A stretch of DNA of 64,000 bases from an uncultured Pseudomonadota bacterium. Lineage in GTDB: Bacteria; Pseudomonadota; Gammaproteobacteria; Burkholderiales; Burkholderiaceae. This document shows, one piece after another, positions 31,501-39,204 of the stretch. The translations under genes and the position numbers were made by a program. The stretch lies in the NCBI GenBank assembly GCA_946480245.1, contig CAMLIZ010000002.1, forward strand, positions 4,756 to 68,755, given 5' to 3'. Numbering within the stretch: the stretch's first letter is position 1; the number at the start of each line of letters is the position of its first letter. The notes under the pieces were generated by a model that was not told where the DNA came from, ran no database searches, and saw nothing but the letters and a program-made list of their open reading frames with translations.

Positions 31501-34190
31501 TTGGTCGACTGGTCAGCGGCGCCGGCCTTCAGCGTGCCCTGTGCCACCAGCAGGGTCTGCCGTGCCTGCAGCAGCGACTGGTATTCGTCGGTGCCGGTCT
31601 CGTCGGCGCCGGGGTGCGCGCGCTTCCAGTCGTCGACCTTGCCCTGCGCGGCATCCACGCCGTGCTGCGCCACCTTGACGTCGTGTTGGTCCTGCGCGGA
31701 CTGCCAGTCGGCCACCTTCTTGTTGGCCTCGGTGTCCAGGTCGGCTTCCTTCTGGCGCGCCGCCTTGGTGGTGTCCGACGGGTTGTCGGGCGCGCGGCCG
31801 GCGCGGCGGTCGTCGGCCTCGGCCGCCTGTCGCTCGCGGTCGGCCGCCGCCCAATCGAGCATGCGGTTCACCGCGGCCTGGTGCTGCAGTGCCAGTTGTT
31901 CGCCTTCCAGCGCGTCCTGGTACGCGACGGGGTCGGTCGCCTTGTGCTTCTCGGCTTCCTTTCGCGCGTTGGTGGCGTCGGTGGCGGCCTTGTCGACGCC
32001 GGGCTTGGCCGCGGCGGCCGCGTCCATCTTGTCGATGTCGGCCTTGTAGTCGTCGTAGGCTTTCCACGCGTCGTCGGCGGTCTTCTTGGCCGCCTTGGCG
32101 CCATCGGCGGTGCCGCTGTAGGCGGCGGTGCGGCCGTCGAACGAGGTGTTGACGTAGCCGCCGCCCACGAAGGTGCCGCTGTAGTTCGGCGCGGGCATCG
32201 CCGAGTACGGGTTGTGCTGGGTGTCGTCGTACTGGTGCGTGTAGTAGTAGTCCGACAGCGTCTGCTCGTGCGTGGCGGAGGTGGCCTTCAGCGTGGCCTC
32301 GTAGCGCGTCACGTTCTTCTGTGCGAGGTCGCGCGCGCGCGCCGCGGCGTCGATGTCGCGCTGCTGGTCGGCGGTGGGGGTGGCGCCGGCCTTCGACTTC
32401 AGGTCGTTGAGCTTCTTGTCGGCGGCGGCCAGGTCGGTGCGCGCCTTCGGCAGGCCCTCGGTGGCCTGCTGCTGGTGCTGCGCGTCGGTGCTGATCGACT
32501 GCGCCAGCGTCTTGGCGTCGCCGATCTTCTGCCTGGCATCGGCACGCGCCTTGTCAAGCGCGTCCTGCAGCGGCTTCTCGCCCTTGTCGTCCGGCGTGCA
32601 CACCGAGCGGTGCTGCTCGTCGTAGAGGTCGCGCTTGGCCTGCTGCAGCTTGTTCACCGCGGCCAGCGCATCGGCATTGGCCTGAGCCAGCTTCTGCTTC
32701 TCCAGCGCCAGCGCGAAGTCATCGCGCAGCTGCTGCAGCTTCGGGTCGGCCGGCGGCGCCGTGACGGCGTTGGGGTCGACCGGGTGCTGATCCTGGTAAT
32801 CGTCCAGCGCCTTCTTCTTGGCGGCGACGTCCTTGTTGGCGGTGTCCAGCTCCTTGCCGATCGCGTCGCTCTGCTTCTGCCATTCGTTCAGGCCGAGCTG
32901 CTTGTCCTCTTCGACGCGCGCGCCTTCGGCCTTCGCGTCGCGCGCCTCGACCACCGCGTGCTGCTTGTCGGCGTAGGCCGTCCACAGCTGCGCGGTGGTG
33001 GCGTTCATCTTCGTCTTCTTGTCGCCGTCGACCACGTACCACTGGCCGTCGATGCGCTGCACGACGGCATTGCCCTTGTCGTACGAGTCGGCGGACTGGT
33101 AGGTCACGCGGTACTGGCCGTCCTTCTCGGTCACGTGGCCGTCGGCCGGCTTCATGAAGAAGGTGGGATCGAAGCCCGCCGGTGTCTTGCGGCCGCCGCC
33201 GTTGTTGTCGAGGTAGTCGTACGGCCGCAGCTTCCACTGCTCGTTGTACTGCGCGTTCCAGTCGGCGTTGGCCTGCGAGGCGCGCGCGTCGGCGTCGGCC
33301 TCGTCGAAGGCGGCCTTCTGGCCCTTGGCATTGGCCTTGGCGGTGGCCTCGTCGTCGATGGCCTGATCCAGCTGCGTCCGCAGCTTGGCGGCCTGGGCGG
33401 TGTCGCCCTTGTCCTGCGCGTCCTTCAGCTTCGCGCGCAGGCCTGCCGTGTGGCTGCTCGCCGCATCGGCGTCGCGCTGCGCGTCGTGCGCCTTGCCTTC
33501 GAGCACCGCCGCGCCGAATTCCTGCTTCGCCGCTTCGGCCTTGCCGCGTGCGTCGGCAGCGGCCTTGTCGAAGGTCTGCTTGTCGTTGAAGAAGTTGGGC
33601 TTCTTCCAGTCCGCGTCGGTGGGCTGGGCGTAGGGGCGGTCGGTGCGCTCGGCCTCGTTGGCATCGGCATCGAGCTTGGTCGCGGTGGCGAATTTGGCGG
33701 CGATCTTCTGGTCGTCGTGCGCCTGCGCGGCTTCGGTCTTCGCCTTGCGCGTGGCGTCGCTCTCGCCGCGATTGGCGGTGGCGTCGGCGGCTTCGGCCTT
33801 CTTCTGGGCGATGTCCTTGTCGAGCGCGTTCAGGTCGGCTTCCTTCTTGCGCCGATCGCTTTCGGCCACGTTGAAGGCATCCTTGCGCCGTGCCGCCTCG
33901 TCCTGCAGGGCCTGCGCTTCCTTCTTGGCCTCGGCCTGCTTCCTGGCTTCTTCCGCGCGGCGCTGCGCTTCCTCGGCCCGGCGCCGGGCCTCTTCGAGCT
34001 CGCGCTGAAGTTCGGCGCGCTGCGCCTCCAGCCGCGCCTGCTCGGCCTGCAGGTCGCGCGCGCGGCTCACGCCCGGCGCCACCGGGCCCATGAAGTTGGG
34101 CGAGGAGGGGGACGGCGCCGGGGGCGCAGAAGGAGGAGGGGGCGATACCACCGGTGCACGTACATAGCCGCCGCCGTCTGCGATAAGCAT
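22599..34190 (-). CDS. giant T3SS-linked protein with cyclase-racemase-cyclase core
   Basis: A 3863-residue protein. A Pro/Ser-rich N-terminus lacks a signal peptide. A charged Ala/Lys/Asp coiled-coil region spans about 44-1000. A hydrophobic segment lies near 1127-1178 within what looks like a DUF4781-type region. A Pro-rich linker has a repeated motif (about 1347 and 1437). A first D-glutamate-cyclase-like (DUF4392) domain is near 1500-1710. A glutamate-racemase-like domain (about 1815-2085) has Asp1823 in GVFDSGSGG, Cys1894 in MACNTAC and Cys2058 in NCTHYPE. A second DUF4392 domain is near 2190-2370. A possible membrane helix lies near 2695-2717. Helical repeats follow, then hydrophobic segments near 3483-3570. 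It starts 24 bp after sctU with GGAG eight bases upstream. Domain names are from memory and by eye. Likely a secreted substrate; function unproven. Confidence 0.8.
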   Translation of the reverse strand: MLIADGGGYVRAPVVSPPPPSAPPAPSPSSPNFMGPVAPGVSRARDLQAEQARLEAQRAELQRELEEARRRAEEAQRRAEEARKQAEAKKEAQALQDEAARRKDAFNVAESDRRKKEADLNALDKDIAQKKAEAADATANRGESDATRKAKTEAAQAHDDQKIAAKFATATKLDADANEAERTDRPYAQPTDADWKKPNFFNDKQTFDKAAADARGKAEAAKQEFGAAVLEGKAHDAQRDADAASSHTAGLRAKLKDAQDKGDTAQAAKLRTQLDQAIDDEATAKANAKGQKAAFDEADADARASQANADWNAQYNEQWKLRPYDYLDNNGGGRKTPAGFDPTFFMKPADGHVTEKDGQYRVTYQSADSYDKGNAVVQRIDGQWYVVDGDKKTKMNATTAQLWTAYADKQHAVVEARDAKAEGARVEEDKQLGLNEWQKQSDAIGKELDTANKDVAAKKKALDDYQDQHPVDPNAVTAPPADPKLQQLRDDFALALEKQKLAQANADALAAVNKLQQAKRDLYDEQHRSVCTPDDKGEKPLQDALDKARADARQKIGDAKTLAQSISTDAQHQQQATEGLPKARTDLAAADKKLNDLKSKAGATPTADQQRDIDAAARARDLAQKNVTRYEATLKATSATHEQTLSDYYYTHQYDDTQHNPYSAMPAPNYSGTFVGGGYVNTSFDGRTAAYSGTADGAKAAKKTADDAWKAYDDYKADIDKMDAAAAAKPGVDKAATDATNARKEAEKHKATDPVAYQDALEGEQLALQHQAAVNRMLDWAAADRERQAAEADDRRAGRAPDNPSDTTKAARQKEADLDTEANKKVADWQSAQDQHDVKVAQHGVDAAQGKVDDWKRAHPGADETGTDEYQSLLQARQTLLVAQGTLKAGAADQSTKAEQAFLAENLDPSQRDDPKALFDLFNKNPELLARSTLEQEALKSQGGLSAQMGNRTQLRNTIGLALGWTPTDGIEKEDPAHWAQALRTRDVFSGLDDKQRERLDGIADQIIKEGGKTPTITVVPVTYSTKDGTGRTALFKVDTLNGKQTYVDDIGQVYEHDTWAEVREDFQAHSSMPADDVTMVMPEIKSDQEMRDHPGEGLFKYEADGHLKLWHGDARTESWWDEQRRKHGWIDTAIAVGGVVAGVALTVGSGGTLVVAGAALAAASVYGVYESGKDIKSMIDHKQIDSAGDFITDRRARTDAISLLGSALGAGAIGFKAVGAVMQGASAASEGANAVNAMAGMERVFGMGALSTGVEGMADTGYYTVTEWNQMDSKERSNAIFHLGLDAMNMTAGAWAGKAKGSWDNWRSGSGSGTPAPTTGPTGSGGAQPVAAPPPAEGPALVVKVYRSEGGEPPSATSIPKLPLAPGAQGTGNVAPASAQSAGTSSSNPPASSAPSAGSGDLTNVALQLDPSSKRRTQAGGNATADPAGPKIVLVSSEGGEPPSATSIPKLPLSGSDPQPGVAPAPRAAAPAPRPTERATPVTLPSGKAKQPIRTEPSQPNPYNGTITLRVDRPYESIFRESGIADGATAAREAMQRAVDAGREPRVAIVTGYSSARHAPETGGPGGAAASGRALRLYAQQEFGADVTIKYVVDRSHRSVMKAALEALGERPGDYELVNFNARGRWAAGRSQAFLDKHQPDLLMAFDLPGRTAEGRYRNSKGEDVTRYNSARDQLFIEANGRDHVTTLAAFDRGNEVGGGHPEISPRVKPADDGTEIVSTVPVDVPMTAGRTNWVGYAFGTEMMRRAGMLNSVPGEEQIANMVRAMKDAGAVEHETSAGRAIESPEVEAAIAGMLKVRAQNVSESPLEVDLRGRRLRLGVFDSGSGGIIAAAEIKRTVEERTGAQVDIVAVVDHGAGTYGGKSPDGKGGIADLTNRGVKKLHELGVDLVIMACNTACTSGKSRYGAGVPADKVVDLISSTREFHRDVARQYQLKPGEQIAAFSTKATADLKLPQELLDAEAEAGLPTPRVLAGLEADSPQAKGVYRDYRTLADGSTQEMVTPVGGTDPGFDLAKLVNEYMAAKDDPVMQQRMQAAADHYVGKILREVPNAKVISWNCTHYPECEPFFARALAQRGLEGQLKMVNPMSFQAGKAIEVAKSLPAGTGTGPSRAVAFTTAPETATAELPVDVAGVRQTMQVALQRPDVEVVRLDDFSDDTDVGSWRKVLDETPAAHPIDALTSYDPSGRGFPVRTQGGALRAADHLADAQNVAVVTGFPVRTAGGFKYESDSTKGAATMAAALAKLDKNVTCITPSGNVAALKAALHALGRDDIEVRTLDQKPGTRAATRRADKLVNNLNLDTVVSVEAPGRDPAGRYWDSRGEDITDHVSALDEMFYAAQRRTAANPDSPVKRIAILDVGNEAGGGNVDKRVRRTPDGQRIASVVPADEVVTAGVGSWGADATVAALELKTGRDELLPAHDQVPRMMSAIAARGGVDSQSRTTIDDASGYSANVHAGMVELYRQAVAEAAGARKTAATEGSGDGADPATPDAATLAADPKHAAFRGTQWPALWNRLRNGEVTNDTHYVYRVSGEPRAYKGKSRSTESFGFEQIDGWGRVAAGTKTVRWYGRTVPGEGKLGKLPQREMGAKLGLERPESKPVYHITDRTTGQRTVQKRPPTQRQIDDPNLQVKMKVPRLPKQAAAQPRDTWFIVSNKSPQEVQAAGGLHDVPRGNAKFTLPQAESTPKLPTGWSRSKIVKRQVGLALFAAAGIAVANTVSPIDPSKDVPTGSVDLPANPISGSQYTGNDAGDFHATPHDLSTNARVALATATERQTAADKARMAPNADAATVKQLQGQADQWWGKFSAATVKTIQDDVAQGGNAVESANRVRAQLIAMNRFDAHADNAVQAALRDSGMVHGDARDMKAGIEYAKLVADNKAFVNDTTHRELARVDPVAFAAASLAEDGPMDPAFQARLHDTALTVGREYSTDRIHALLGKGDVAGAVHEATLRMNAAPSAEDRAGTRDALVPLFKQEIDHGISYIDSARPDQVGDYLSQWRGAAPELAQPLAQHVVDKLHAGHWPPAPAGVAGSTTYPAFLAGVSSIAEAADARSVQPTWSNRIADEMVRSGLTDRQEFRLQLTRSVSQAVEAGEAKLPVALANALKGKEPGFLHDSVLAGIDSGLQAQRKHLGEALGNLRGTAGTNAVGASMMYYLAHFADDNPQARARAAEDFRRVNPDVADAMDESTHVISDWGMKLYGARVDLEQLQGKPSDSATAGRLDATYGKLFGEDKNGKPNDAEVDDAIRQSPALKQEMASRAVQNVQDPRTSLEYAVNPGMFVVRHISGTTRMTWSLLAEAEFNAMLADPTAFAKRWDAFKVKTARMATSLGISDDEIKRGTQAVDTYLGKVRALDESLPEAKRLEQLARLGSELDGEIKGITGIGAKTINNVANAHTVFGQTLRWAANAGFVTHNISTEITNFRPALVDGVQDYTKWYNRIYLPTQAFFYGKPYTTASEMPSNVAKRVDAGKMADVEGLLRSKFWFGAGTLGVGIADTALSIGQQGTVPNWVNFVNYGMGVSGIVDGGVTLVNATGAALTRAGAVEAGSLLAIPGEIATIGGLGVALFTGIKQFYNIRHHYDQVDAREAQRDPALRNMLIARGFSDEQTKALLDCTHEGVSPMQAFNAMLAKHGITVEQGLQWLQTHLADQPGTDGAKLQEWTQQVHQLTDDKMDDDKGTFPATDDNAANAGNWHTEMKTYAGSDGTAVTVPVRERYDAESLDGLYQWMSHVYGPLPQAVTYGPAVPAAAPAQPPAQPPAQPPTAPPPPAPPRVMHADAGQGYWQVTRQLIDKYGQTFLDQVLSPEAQRQARADDGDEGVTRAAWKALMVRNGDDPALADGRSSGRPHDPDRVLREQDLRIESP

Positions 34191-34214
34191 GGTCGAGTCT
34201 CCGTGATGACAGTC

Positions 34215-35252
34215 TCAGGAATCGAGGCCCTGTGCCCATCGCATCAATGCGGCAACGGGTCGGTACAGGGATCGGGGAATGGGGTGCTCGAGGGGCACCT
34301 CCTCGTACAGCCGTTCAGCCAGCGCCGCGTCGAACTCGACCGGCACCAGCGCATCGGCGGCAAAGCGGCGGATCTGCGCCGCCACCTCGCCTTCGCCGCG
34401 CGCCAGCACGCGCGGCAGGTCCTTCTCGCCGAGGTACTGCAACGCCACGGCGACGCGTTGCGAATGGATCACGGCGGAGGCCGAGCGCAGCCGGTCGGCC
34501 AAGCTCGCATACACCATCTCCATGTGGGCCGAGCGGCGCCGGCCGGCGTTGATCGGGTCGCCTTCGGCATCCTTGTGCTCGCGCCGCAACTCGTCGGTGG
34601 ACATGCGGTTCTGCTTCAGGTACTCGTAGCGCTGGTGCGCGTAGTCCACGCCGGCCATCACCGCGTAGATCAGCGCTGCCCACGCAAAGGTGACCAGCAC
34701 GGCATGCGCGATCACCAGCAGCATCGCGGCCGGCGACACCTCGCCGAGCCGGATCGCGGTGCCGATGAAGCTGCGGATCACGACGAACATCAGCGCCCCG
34801 AGCAGCAGCGTCTTCGTGAGCATCTTGGCCAGGTTGATCAGGTTGCGCGTGGAGAACACGCGCTTCAGGCCCTGTGCCGGGTTGAGCCGGCTCACGTCAG
34901 GCCGCAGCCGGCTCCACACCGCCATGCCGCCGACCTGGAAGAAGCCGCCCGCCACGCCCGCCAGGCCCACCACCACGGCAGGCACCAGCATGGCCCACAG
35001 CAGCACCGCCTGCGCGTGCTGCAGCAGCTGCGGCAGCTCGGCCAGCGGCTGCACGAACACCTCGCCGCTGCTCGCGTGCCGCCACAACTCGCGCAGCAGG
35101 CCGAACGCCGCCGCACCGAACAGCCACAACGCCAGCACGCAGGCCACAAACGTGCCGGTGGAGGTGACATCGGGGCTGAACGCCACCTCACCGCGCTTGC
35201 GCGCGTCGCGCAGACGGCGCGGGGTGGGGGCATGCTGCTTGTCTGCGGCCAT
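34215..35252 (-). CDS. sctU: T3SS export apparatus switch protein SctU, without the NPTH motif
   Basis: A 345-residue FlhB/YscU-family protein: four N-terminal membrane helices (about 28-215), then a cytoplasmic domain. It begins APTPRRLRDARKRGEV, a family signature. Family members cut themselves at Asn-Pro-Thr-His before VAVAL; here the aligned positions 263-266 read His-Ser-Gln-Arg (IHSQRVAVALQY), so the cleavage asparagine is absent. SctU normally uses this cleavage to switch substrate class. The gene is intact in length and is followed after 24 bp by the giant gene. Its ATG at 35252 lies 5 bp past the sctT stop. Confidence 0.93.
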   Translation of the reverse strand: MAADKQHAPTPRRLRDARKRGEVAFSPDVTSTGTFVACVLALWLFGAAAFGLLRELWRHASSGEVFVQPLAELPQLLQHAQAVLLWAMLVPAVVVGLAGVAGGFFQVGGMAVWSRLRPDVSRLNPAQGLKRVFSTRNLINLAKMLTKTLLLGALMFVVIRSFIGTAIRLGEVSPAAMLLVIAHAVLVTFAWAALIYAVMAGVDYAHQRYEYLKQNRMSTDELRREHKDAEGDPINAGRRRSAHMEMVYASLADRLRSASAVIHSQRVAVALQYLGEKDLPRVLARGEGEVAAQIRRFAADALVPVEFDAALAERLYEEVPLEHPIPRSLYRPVAALMRWAQGLDS

Positions 35253-35257
35253 GGCGC

Positions 35258-36052
35258 CTACAGCGTGTGGCGCAGGAAGTCGAGCACGCCGTTCTCCGGG
35301 CGCAGGAACACCTGCAGCTGGTCGTACAGGAAGAACAGGAACAGCAGGATCATCAGCTGCGCCAGCAGGCTCTTGAGCGGCTGGGAGAACACGAACACGT
35401 TGAGCTGCGGCGCCATGCGTCCCACCAGCCCCATGCCCAGCTCCACCAGCAGCAGCACCATGATCACCGGCGACACCAGCTTCACGATCCACAGGAACAG
35501 CGTGTCGCCCTGGCGCACCACGAACTCCTCCAGCACCTGGCCCACGTGCGGCATGAAGGCGGTGACCGGCCACACGCGGAACGAATCCACCACCACGCCC
35601 AGCAGCGCGAGCAGCCCGCCGGAAGACACGAACAGCGCGATCACCAGCCAGGCCAGGAAGCTGCCGGTGGGCCCGCCCTCATGCCCCGCGGCCGGATCGA
35701 AGAAGCGTGCGTTGCCCGAGCCGGTTTGGAAGTCGATCAGGTCGCCGGCGCTTTCCACCGCCCACACGAAGATGCCGAAGCCCAGCCCCAGCAGCAGCCC
35801 GATCAGCGACTCCTTGGCCGCGATCAGCAGCCACATCGCGGGCGACATGTCGGGCATCGGCCCGGCCACCGGCGACATGAACAGCGCCAGCGTGAACAGC
35901 AGGCCGCCGCGCACCAGGCCGTTGATGAAGCGGCCCGAGAAGAACGGCACCACCGCGAACATCGACACCAGCCGCGGCAGCGTGAGCGTGACCGGACCGA
36001 TCACCGCCTCGAGCGCGGCGAATTCGGTGGAGGGCGGAGTGACGAGCGCCAT
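35258..36052 (-). CDS. sctT: T3SS export apparatus membrane protein SctT
   Basis: A 264-residue hydrophobic protein of the FliR/SctT family, with helices throughout and the family-like region ESAGDLIDFQTGSGNARFFD near residues 95-115. SctT forms the export gate with SctR and SctS. It lies between sctO and sctU, the usual neighbourhood. A 20-bp gap separates it from sctO. Confidence 0.92.
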   Translation of the reverse strand: MALVTPPSTEFAALEAVIGPVTLTLPRLVSMFAVVPFFSGRFINGLVRGGLLFTLALFMSPVAGPMPDMSPAMWLLIAAKESLIGLLLGLGFGIFVWAVESAGDLIDFQTGSGNARFFDPAAGHEGGPTGSFLAWLVIALFVSSGGLLALLGVVVDSFRVWPVTAFMPHVGQVLEEFVVRQGDTLFLWIVKLVSPVIMVLLLVELGMGLVGRMAPQLNVFVFSQPLKSLLAQLMILLFLFFLYDQLQVFLRPENGVLDFLRHTL

Positions 36053-36072
36053 CGACGCAGGGCAGGCTGGCC

Positions 36073-36558
36073 TCAGGAGGCGCGGCGCGCGGCCCAGGCC
36101 TGTGAGGCGTGGTCCTCCGCCGCCTGCTCGGCGCGGCGCTCCTGCTGCTGGTCGCGCTCGCGCTCCAGCCGCAACGCCATCTCGCGTGCCTTGTGCACGT
36201 CGGCACTGGCTTCGTGCAGGCGCCGGCGCGCCTGCTCCAGCGCCGCCTCGCGCTCGGCCGTGAGCGCCTGTGCCACCGCCAAATCGCGCTCGGCCTGCTC
36301 GATGGCCTGCTGCAGCGCGAGGCTCCAGGCCTCGGCATCGCGCAGGTCGTTGACGCCACGCGTGCCCTGCGCCAGGGCGGACAGTGCGGCCTCCCAGTGC
36401 GCGGCCTTGCTGGCGTGCTGCGCCTGCAGGCGGGTGCGCGCCGCGTCACTGCGCTGCAGGCTGCTGTCGCGCTCGCGCTGCTCCTGCGCGAAGCGTTGCA
36501 GTGCGGTGCGCTCATGCTGCTCGCGCACGTCGATCAAGCGGTTCAAGTCGATCGTCAT
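36073..36558 (-). CDS. sctO: T3SS stalk protein SctO (YscO/HrpO-like)
   Basis: A 161-residue, almost wholly alpha-helical protein, rich in Arg, Gln, Glu and Ala with clear heptads, as expected for the coiled-coil stalk that sits in the ATPase ring and contacts SctV. Sequence conservation in SctO is low, so the call rests on coiled coil, length and position immediately after sctN (1-bp gap) and before sctT. Confidence 0.8.
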   Translation of the reverse strand: MTIDLNRLIDVREQHERTALQRFAQEQRERDSSLQRSDAARTRLQAQHASKAAHWEAALSALAQGTRGVNDLRDAEAWSLALQQAIEQAERDLAVAQALTAEREAALEQARRRLHEASADVHKAREMALRLERERDQQQERRAEQAAEDHASQAWAARRAS

Positions 36559-36559
36559 C

Positions 36560-37903
36560 TCATGCTCCCGTGAGGCGGCGCAGGGCCTGCACCGTGCGTT
36601 GGAAGTCGCCGAGCGCCTGCGGCGGCTGGGTGAGAAATTCGCGCATCGGACCGCGCAGCGCCAGGGCGCGGTCGGCCAGCGCGTCGGCGCCGGCCTTGTA
36701 CTCGCCGATCTGCACCAGCAGTTCGATCTCCTGGTACTTGGCCAGCAGCGACCGCAGAGCCGAGGCCGCGGCCAGGTGCTCGGGTGCCACCACGCGCGGC
36801 ATCACGCGGCTCACGCTGGCAAGCACGTCGATGGCCGGGTAGTGGTTGGCCGCGGCCAGCTTGCGCGACAGCACGATGTGGCCGTCGAGGATCGAGCGCA
36901 CTTCCTCGGCGATCGGGTCGGTGTCGTCGTCGCCTTCGGTCAACACCGAGTAGACCGCGGTGATCGAGCCGCGCTCGCCCTGGCCCGCACGCTCCAGCAG
37001 TTGCGGCAGCATCGAGAAGATCGACGGCGGATAGCTGCGCCGCGTCGGCGGCTCGCCGCTGGCCAGGCCGATCTCGCGCTGCGCGCGCGCAAAGCGGGTC
37101 AGCGAATCCACCAGCAGCAGCACGCGCTGGCCGTGGTCGCGAAAGTGCTCCGCGATGGTGGTGGCCACGTAGGCCGACTTGATGCGCTCCATCGGCGGCC
37201 GGTCCGAGGTGGAGACCACCATCACTGTCTTGGCCAGGCCTTCGCGGCCGAGGTTGTGCTCGATGAATTCCTTCACTTCGCGCCCGCGCTCGCCGATCAG
37301 TGCCACCACGTTCACGTCGGCCGTGGAGCCGCGCGCCAGCATGCCCAGCAAAGTGCTCTTGCCGATGCCCGGCGGCGAGAACACGCCCACCCGTTGGCCT
37401 TCGCCGAGCGTGAGCAGGCCGTCGAGCGTGCGGATGCCGGTGGCCAGGGGCCGCTCGATCATGCGCCGCGCCAGCGGATTGAGCGGCTCGCGATGCACCG
37501 GCAGCCGCGCATGCGCCTGCACCGGCCCGCGCCCGTCCATCGGCTCGCCCAGCGCGTTCAGCACGCGCCCCAGCAAGCCGTCGCCCACCGGGCACGAGAA
37601 GCTGCGCCCGGACGGCACCACCTCGGTCAACGCCGAGATGCCGGTGGTGGGGCCCAGCGGCGTGAGCAGCGCCGTCTGGCGCGCAAAGCCCACCACCTCG
37701 GCCAGCAACGGCGGCTCGCCCGGCGTGGTGAGCTCGCACAGCTCGCCCACATGGGCCTGGATGCCGGAGGCGTCGATCAGCATGCCCACGGCCTTGCTGA
37801 CGCGCCCGCGCATCGCGGCCGGTGTGACGCGGCCGAAGGCCTGTTCCAGGTCGGCGACGAGCGCGAGCGCTTCTTGCGGGAGGTCGGTGCCGGCGTGTTC
37901 CAT
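36560..37903 (-). CDS. sctN: T3SS ATPase SctN
   Basis: A 447-residue F1-like ATPase that unfolds and releases substrates from chaperones. The P loop is [12 protein letters not shown] near residues 165-175, Walker B is [20 protein letters not shown] near 245-265 (within 20 residues), and [15 protein letters not shown] follows. The ATG at 37903 shares a base with the sctL stop (TGATG); a longer open frame upstream lies in sctL. Confidence 0.96.
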
Positions 37904-38532
37904 CAGCCACCCCCTGCGCGCACACCTTGCTTCTCGATCGCTCGCCGAAACACCTCCAGCTGCGCGTCCAGGCCGATGTCCACCGAACCGCTCGCCGTCG
38001 ACACCGTGCACGCGCCTTCGGGCAGGGATGCATCGGCCTGCACCGACACCGCCAGCGCCCAGCTGGCCTCCGCACGCAGCCGCTCCAGCGCCTTGCGCAA
38101 CGCGGCCTCCTGCGCCGGCGCCACGCGCACGCTGATGAACGCCTCGTCGCGGATCAATGCCTCGACGCGCAGCAGGGCTGCCTGGTACAGCAGCGCGGGA
38201 TCGGCGTCGGCCATGAACTGGCCGACCGCCTTGACCACGATGCCGGCCATGGACGCACGCAGCTGGCCCAGCTGGCGCTGCGCAGCCTGCGCTTGTGAAA
38301 CCAGGCTTTGCGCCACTTCGGCACGAGCCGCACGCATGCCTTCTTCATAGCCCCTCCGCTTGCGTTCGTCGGCCTCGTGCGTCGCCTGCGCCACGATGCG
38401 CTGGCCCTCGCCGCGCGCGGCCTCCAGCACCTGCGCGGAATCCAGCAGCGCGCTGTACTCCACCTGCTTGAGCACCTTGCGTTCGCTCAGCAGTTGCAGG
38501 TTCTCGGTGGTAATCAGAAAAGCCAGTCCCAT
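37903..38532 (-). CDS. sctL: T3SS ATPase regulator SctL
   Basis: A 209-residue FliH/YscL-type protein. It has a hydrophobic start ([20 protein letters not shown]), a charged helical N-terminal half ([20 protein letters not shown]) and a compact C-terminal domain that in the family binds SctN. It links the ATPase to the SctQ sorting platform. The start overlaps sctK by 19 bp and the stop overlaps sctN by one base. Confidence 0.88.
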
Positions 38533-39200
38533 TGCGGCAGTCTTTCGGGGACGATGCACGAGAGCATCAGTTCGTCGAGCTGGCGCAGCTGGCGCGGGCG
38601 CAGCGCCGGCAGGCTGAGCTGGGCGGCGCGTCGCGGCAGCTTCAGCTGCACACGCTTGAGCGCCGTCTCGCCGGCACTCGCCACGGCACCCTGCAGCAGC
38701 CGGTAGCCGCGCGCCACGACCAGGCGGCCGATGCCGCTGGGGCGTTCGCCGAGCGGCTGCGCATCCATCTTGAGTGCCGTGGCCAGCGGCACGCGGTCGA
38801 GCGCGAACTCCACTGCGCCGGGGTCGAAGCGCAGGGCCTGGCGCCGCAGGTGCAGCCCGATCTCGTTGCGCAGCTTCAGCAGCGGCAGGTGCGCGCACAG
38901 TCCGGTGTACACGGCCAGGCGCCGCAGCGACGCGCCATCGAGCAGCGCCAGGCGCGCCAGCCGCGCGTCGAAGTTGAACAGCGGCTCGCTGCCGGCCAGG
39001 CCCTGGCGCCGCAGCAGTTCGGCCAGCAGCGATTGCGCCTCGGCGCTCCAGCGCTGCGGTGTGCGATGGCGCAGCGGCCATTCGTGCGGCAGCCAGCTCG
39101 GGTGCAGGCCTTGTTCCGGGTGCAGGTTGAAGCGCGCGACCAGCCGCATCAGCCCGAGCGGATCGGCTGTGGCGGGTGCGGGCGCTTCGGCGAGGTTCAT
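38514..39200 (-). CDS. sctK: T3SS sorting platform protein SctK
   Basis: A 228-residue soluble protein with the SctK/HrpB4-like pattern: WLPHEW near residue 41, then a helical core around LALLDGASLRRLAVYTGLCA, and a conserved-looking C-terminus. SctK joins the cytoplasmic sorting platform to SctD. Conservation is low across T3SS families; position between sctJ and sctL supports the call. Confidence 0.8.
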   Translation of the reverse strand: MNLAEAPAPATADPLGLMRLVARFNLHPEQGLHPSWLPHEWPLRHRTPQRWSAEAQSLLAELLRRQGLAGSEPLFNFDARLARLALLDGASLRRLAVYTGLCAHLPLLKLRNEIGLHLRRQALRFDPGAVEFALDRVPLATALKMDAQPLGERPSGIGRLVVARGYRLLQGAVASAGETALKRVQLKLPRRAAQLSLPALRPRQLRQLDELMLSCIVPERLPQWDWLF

Positions 39201-39204
39201 GACC

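Noticed and set aside
23454..36263. A 12.8-kb open frame on the plus strand, antisense to the giant gene, sctU and sctT
   Set aside because: It is the mirror frame of GC-rich minus-strand genes, gives a His/Gly/Val/Arg-rich sequence with no recognisable domain, and the opposite strand has clear domains, start signals and a terminator.
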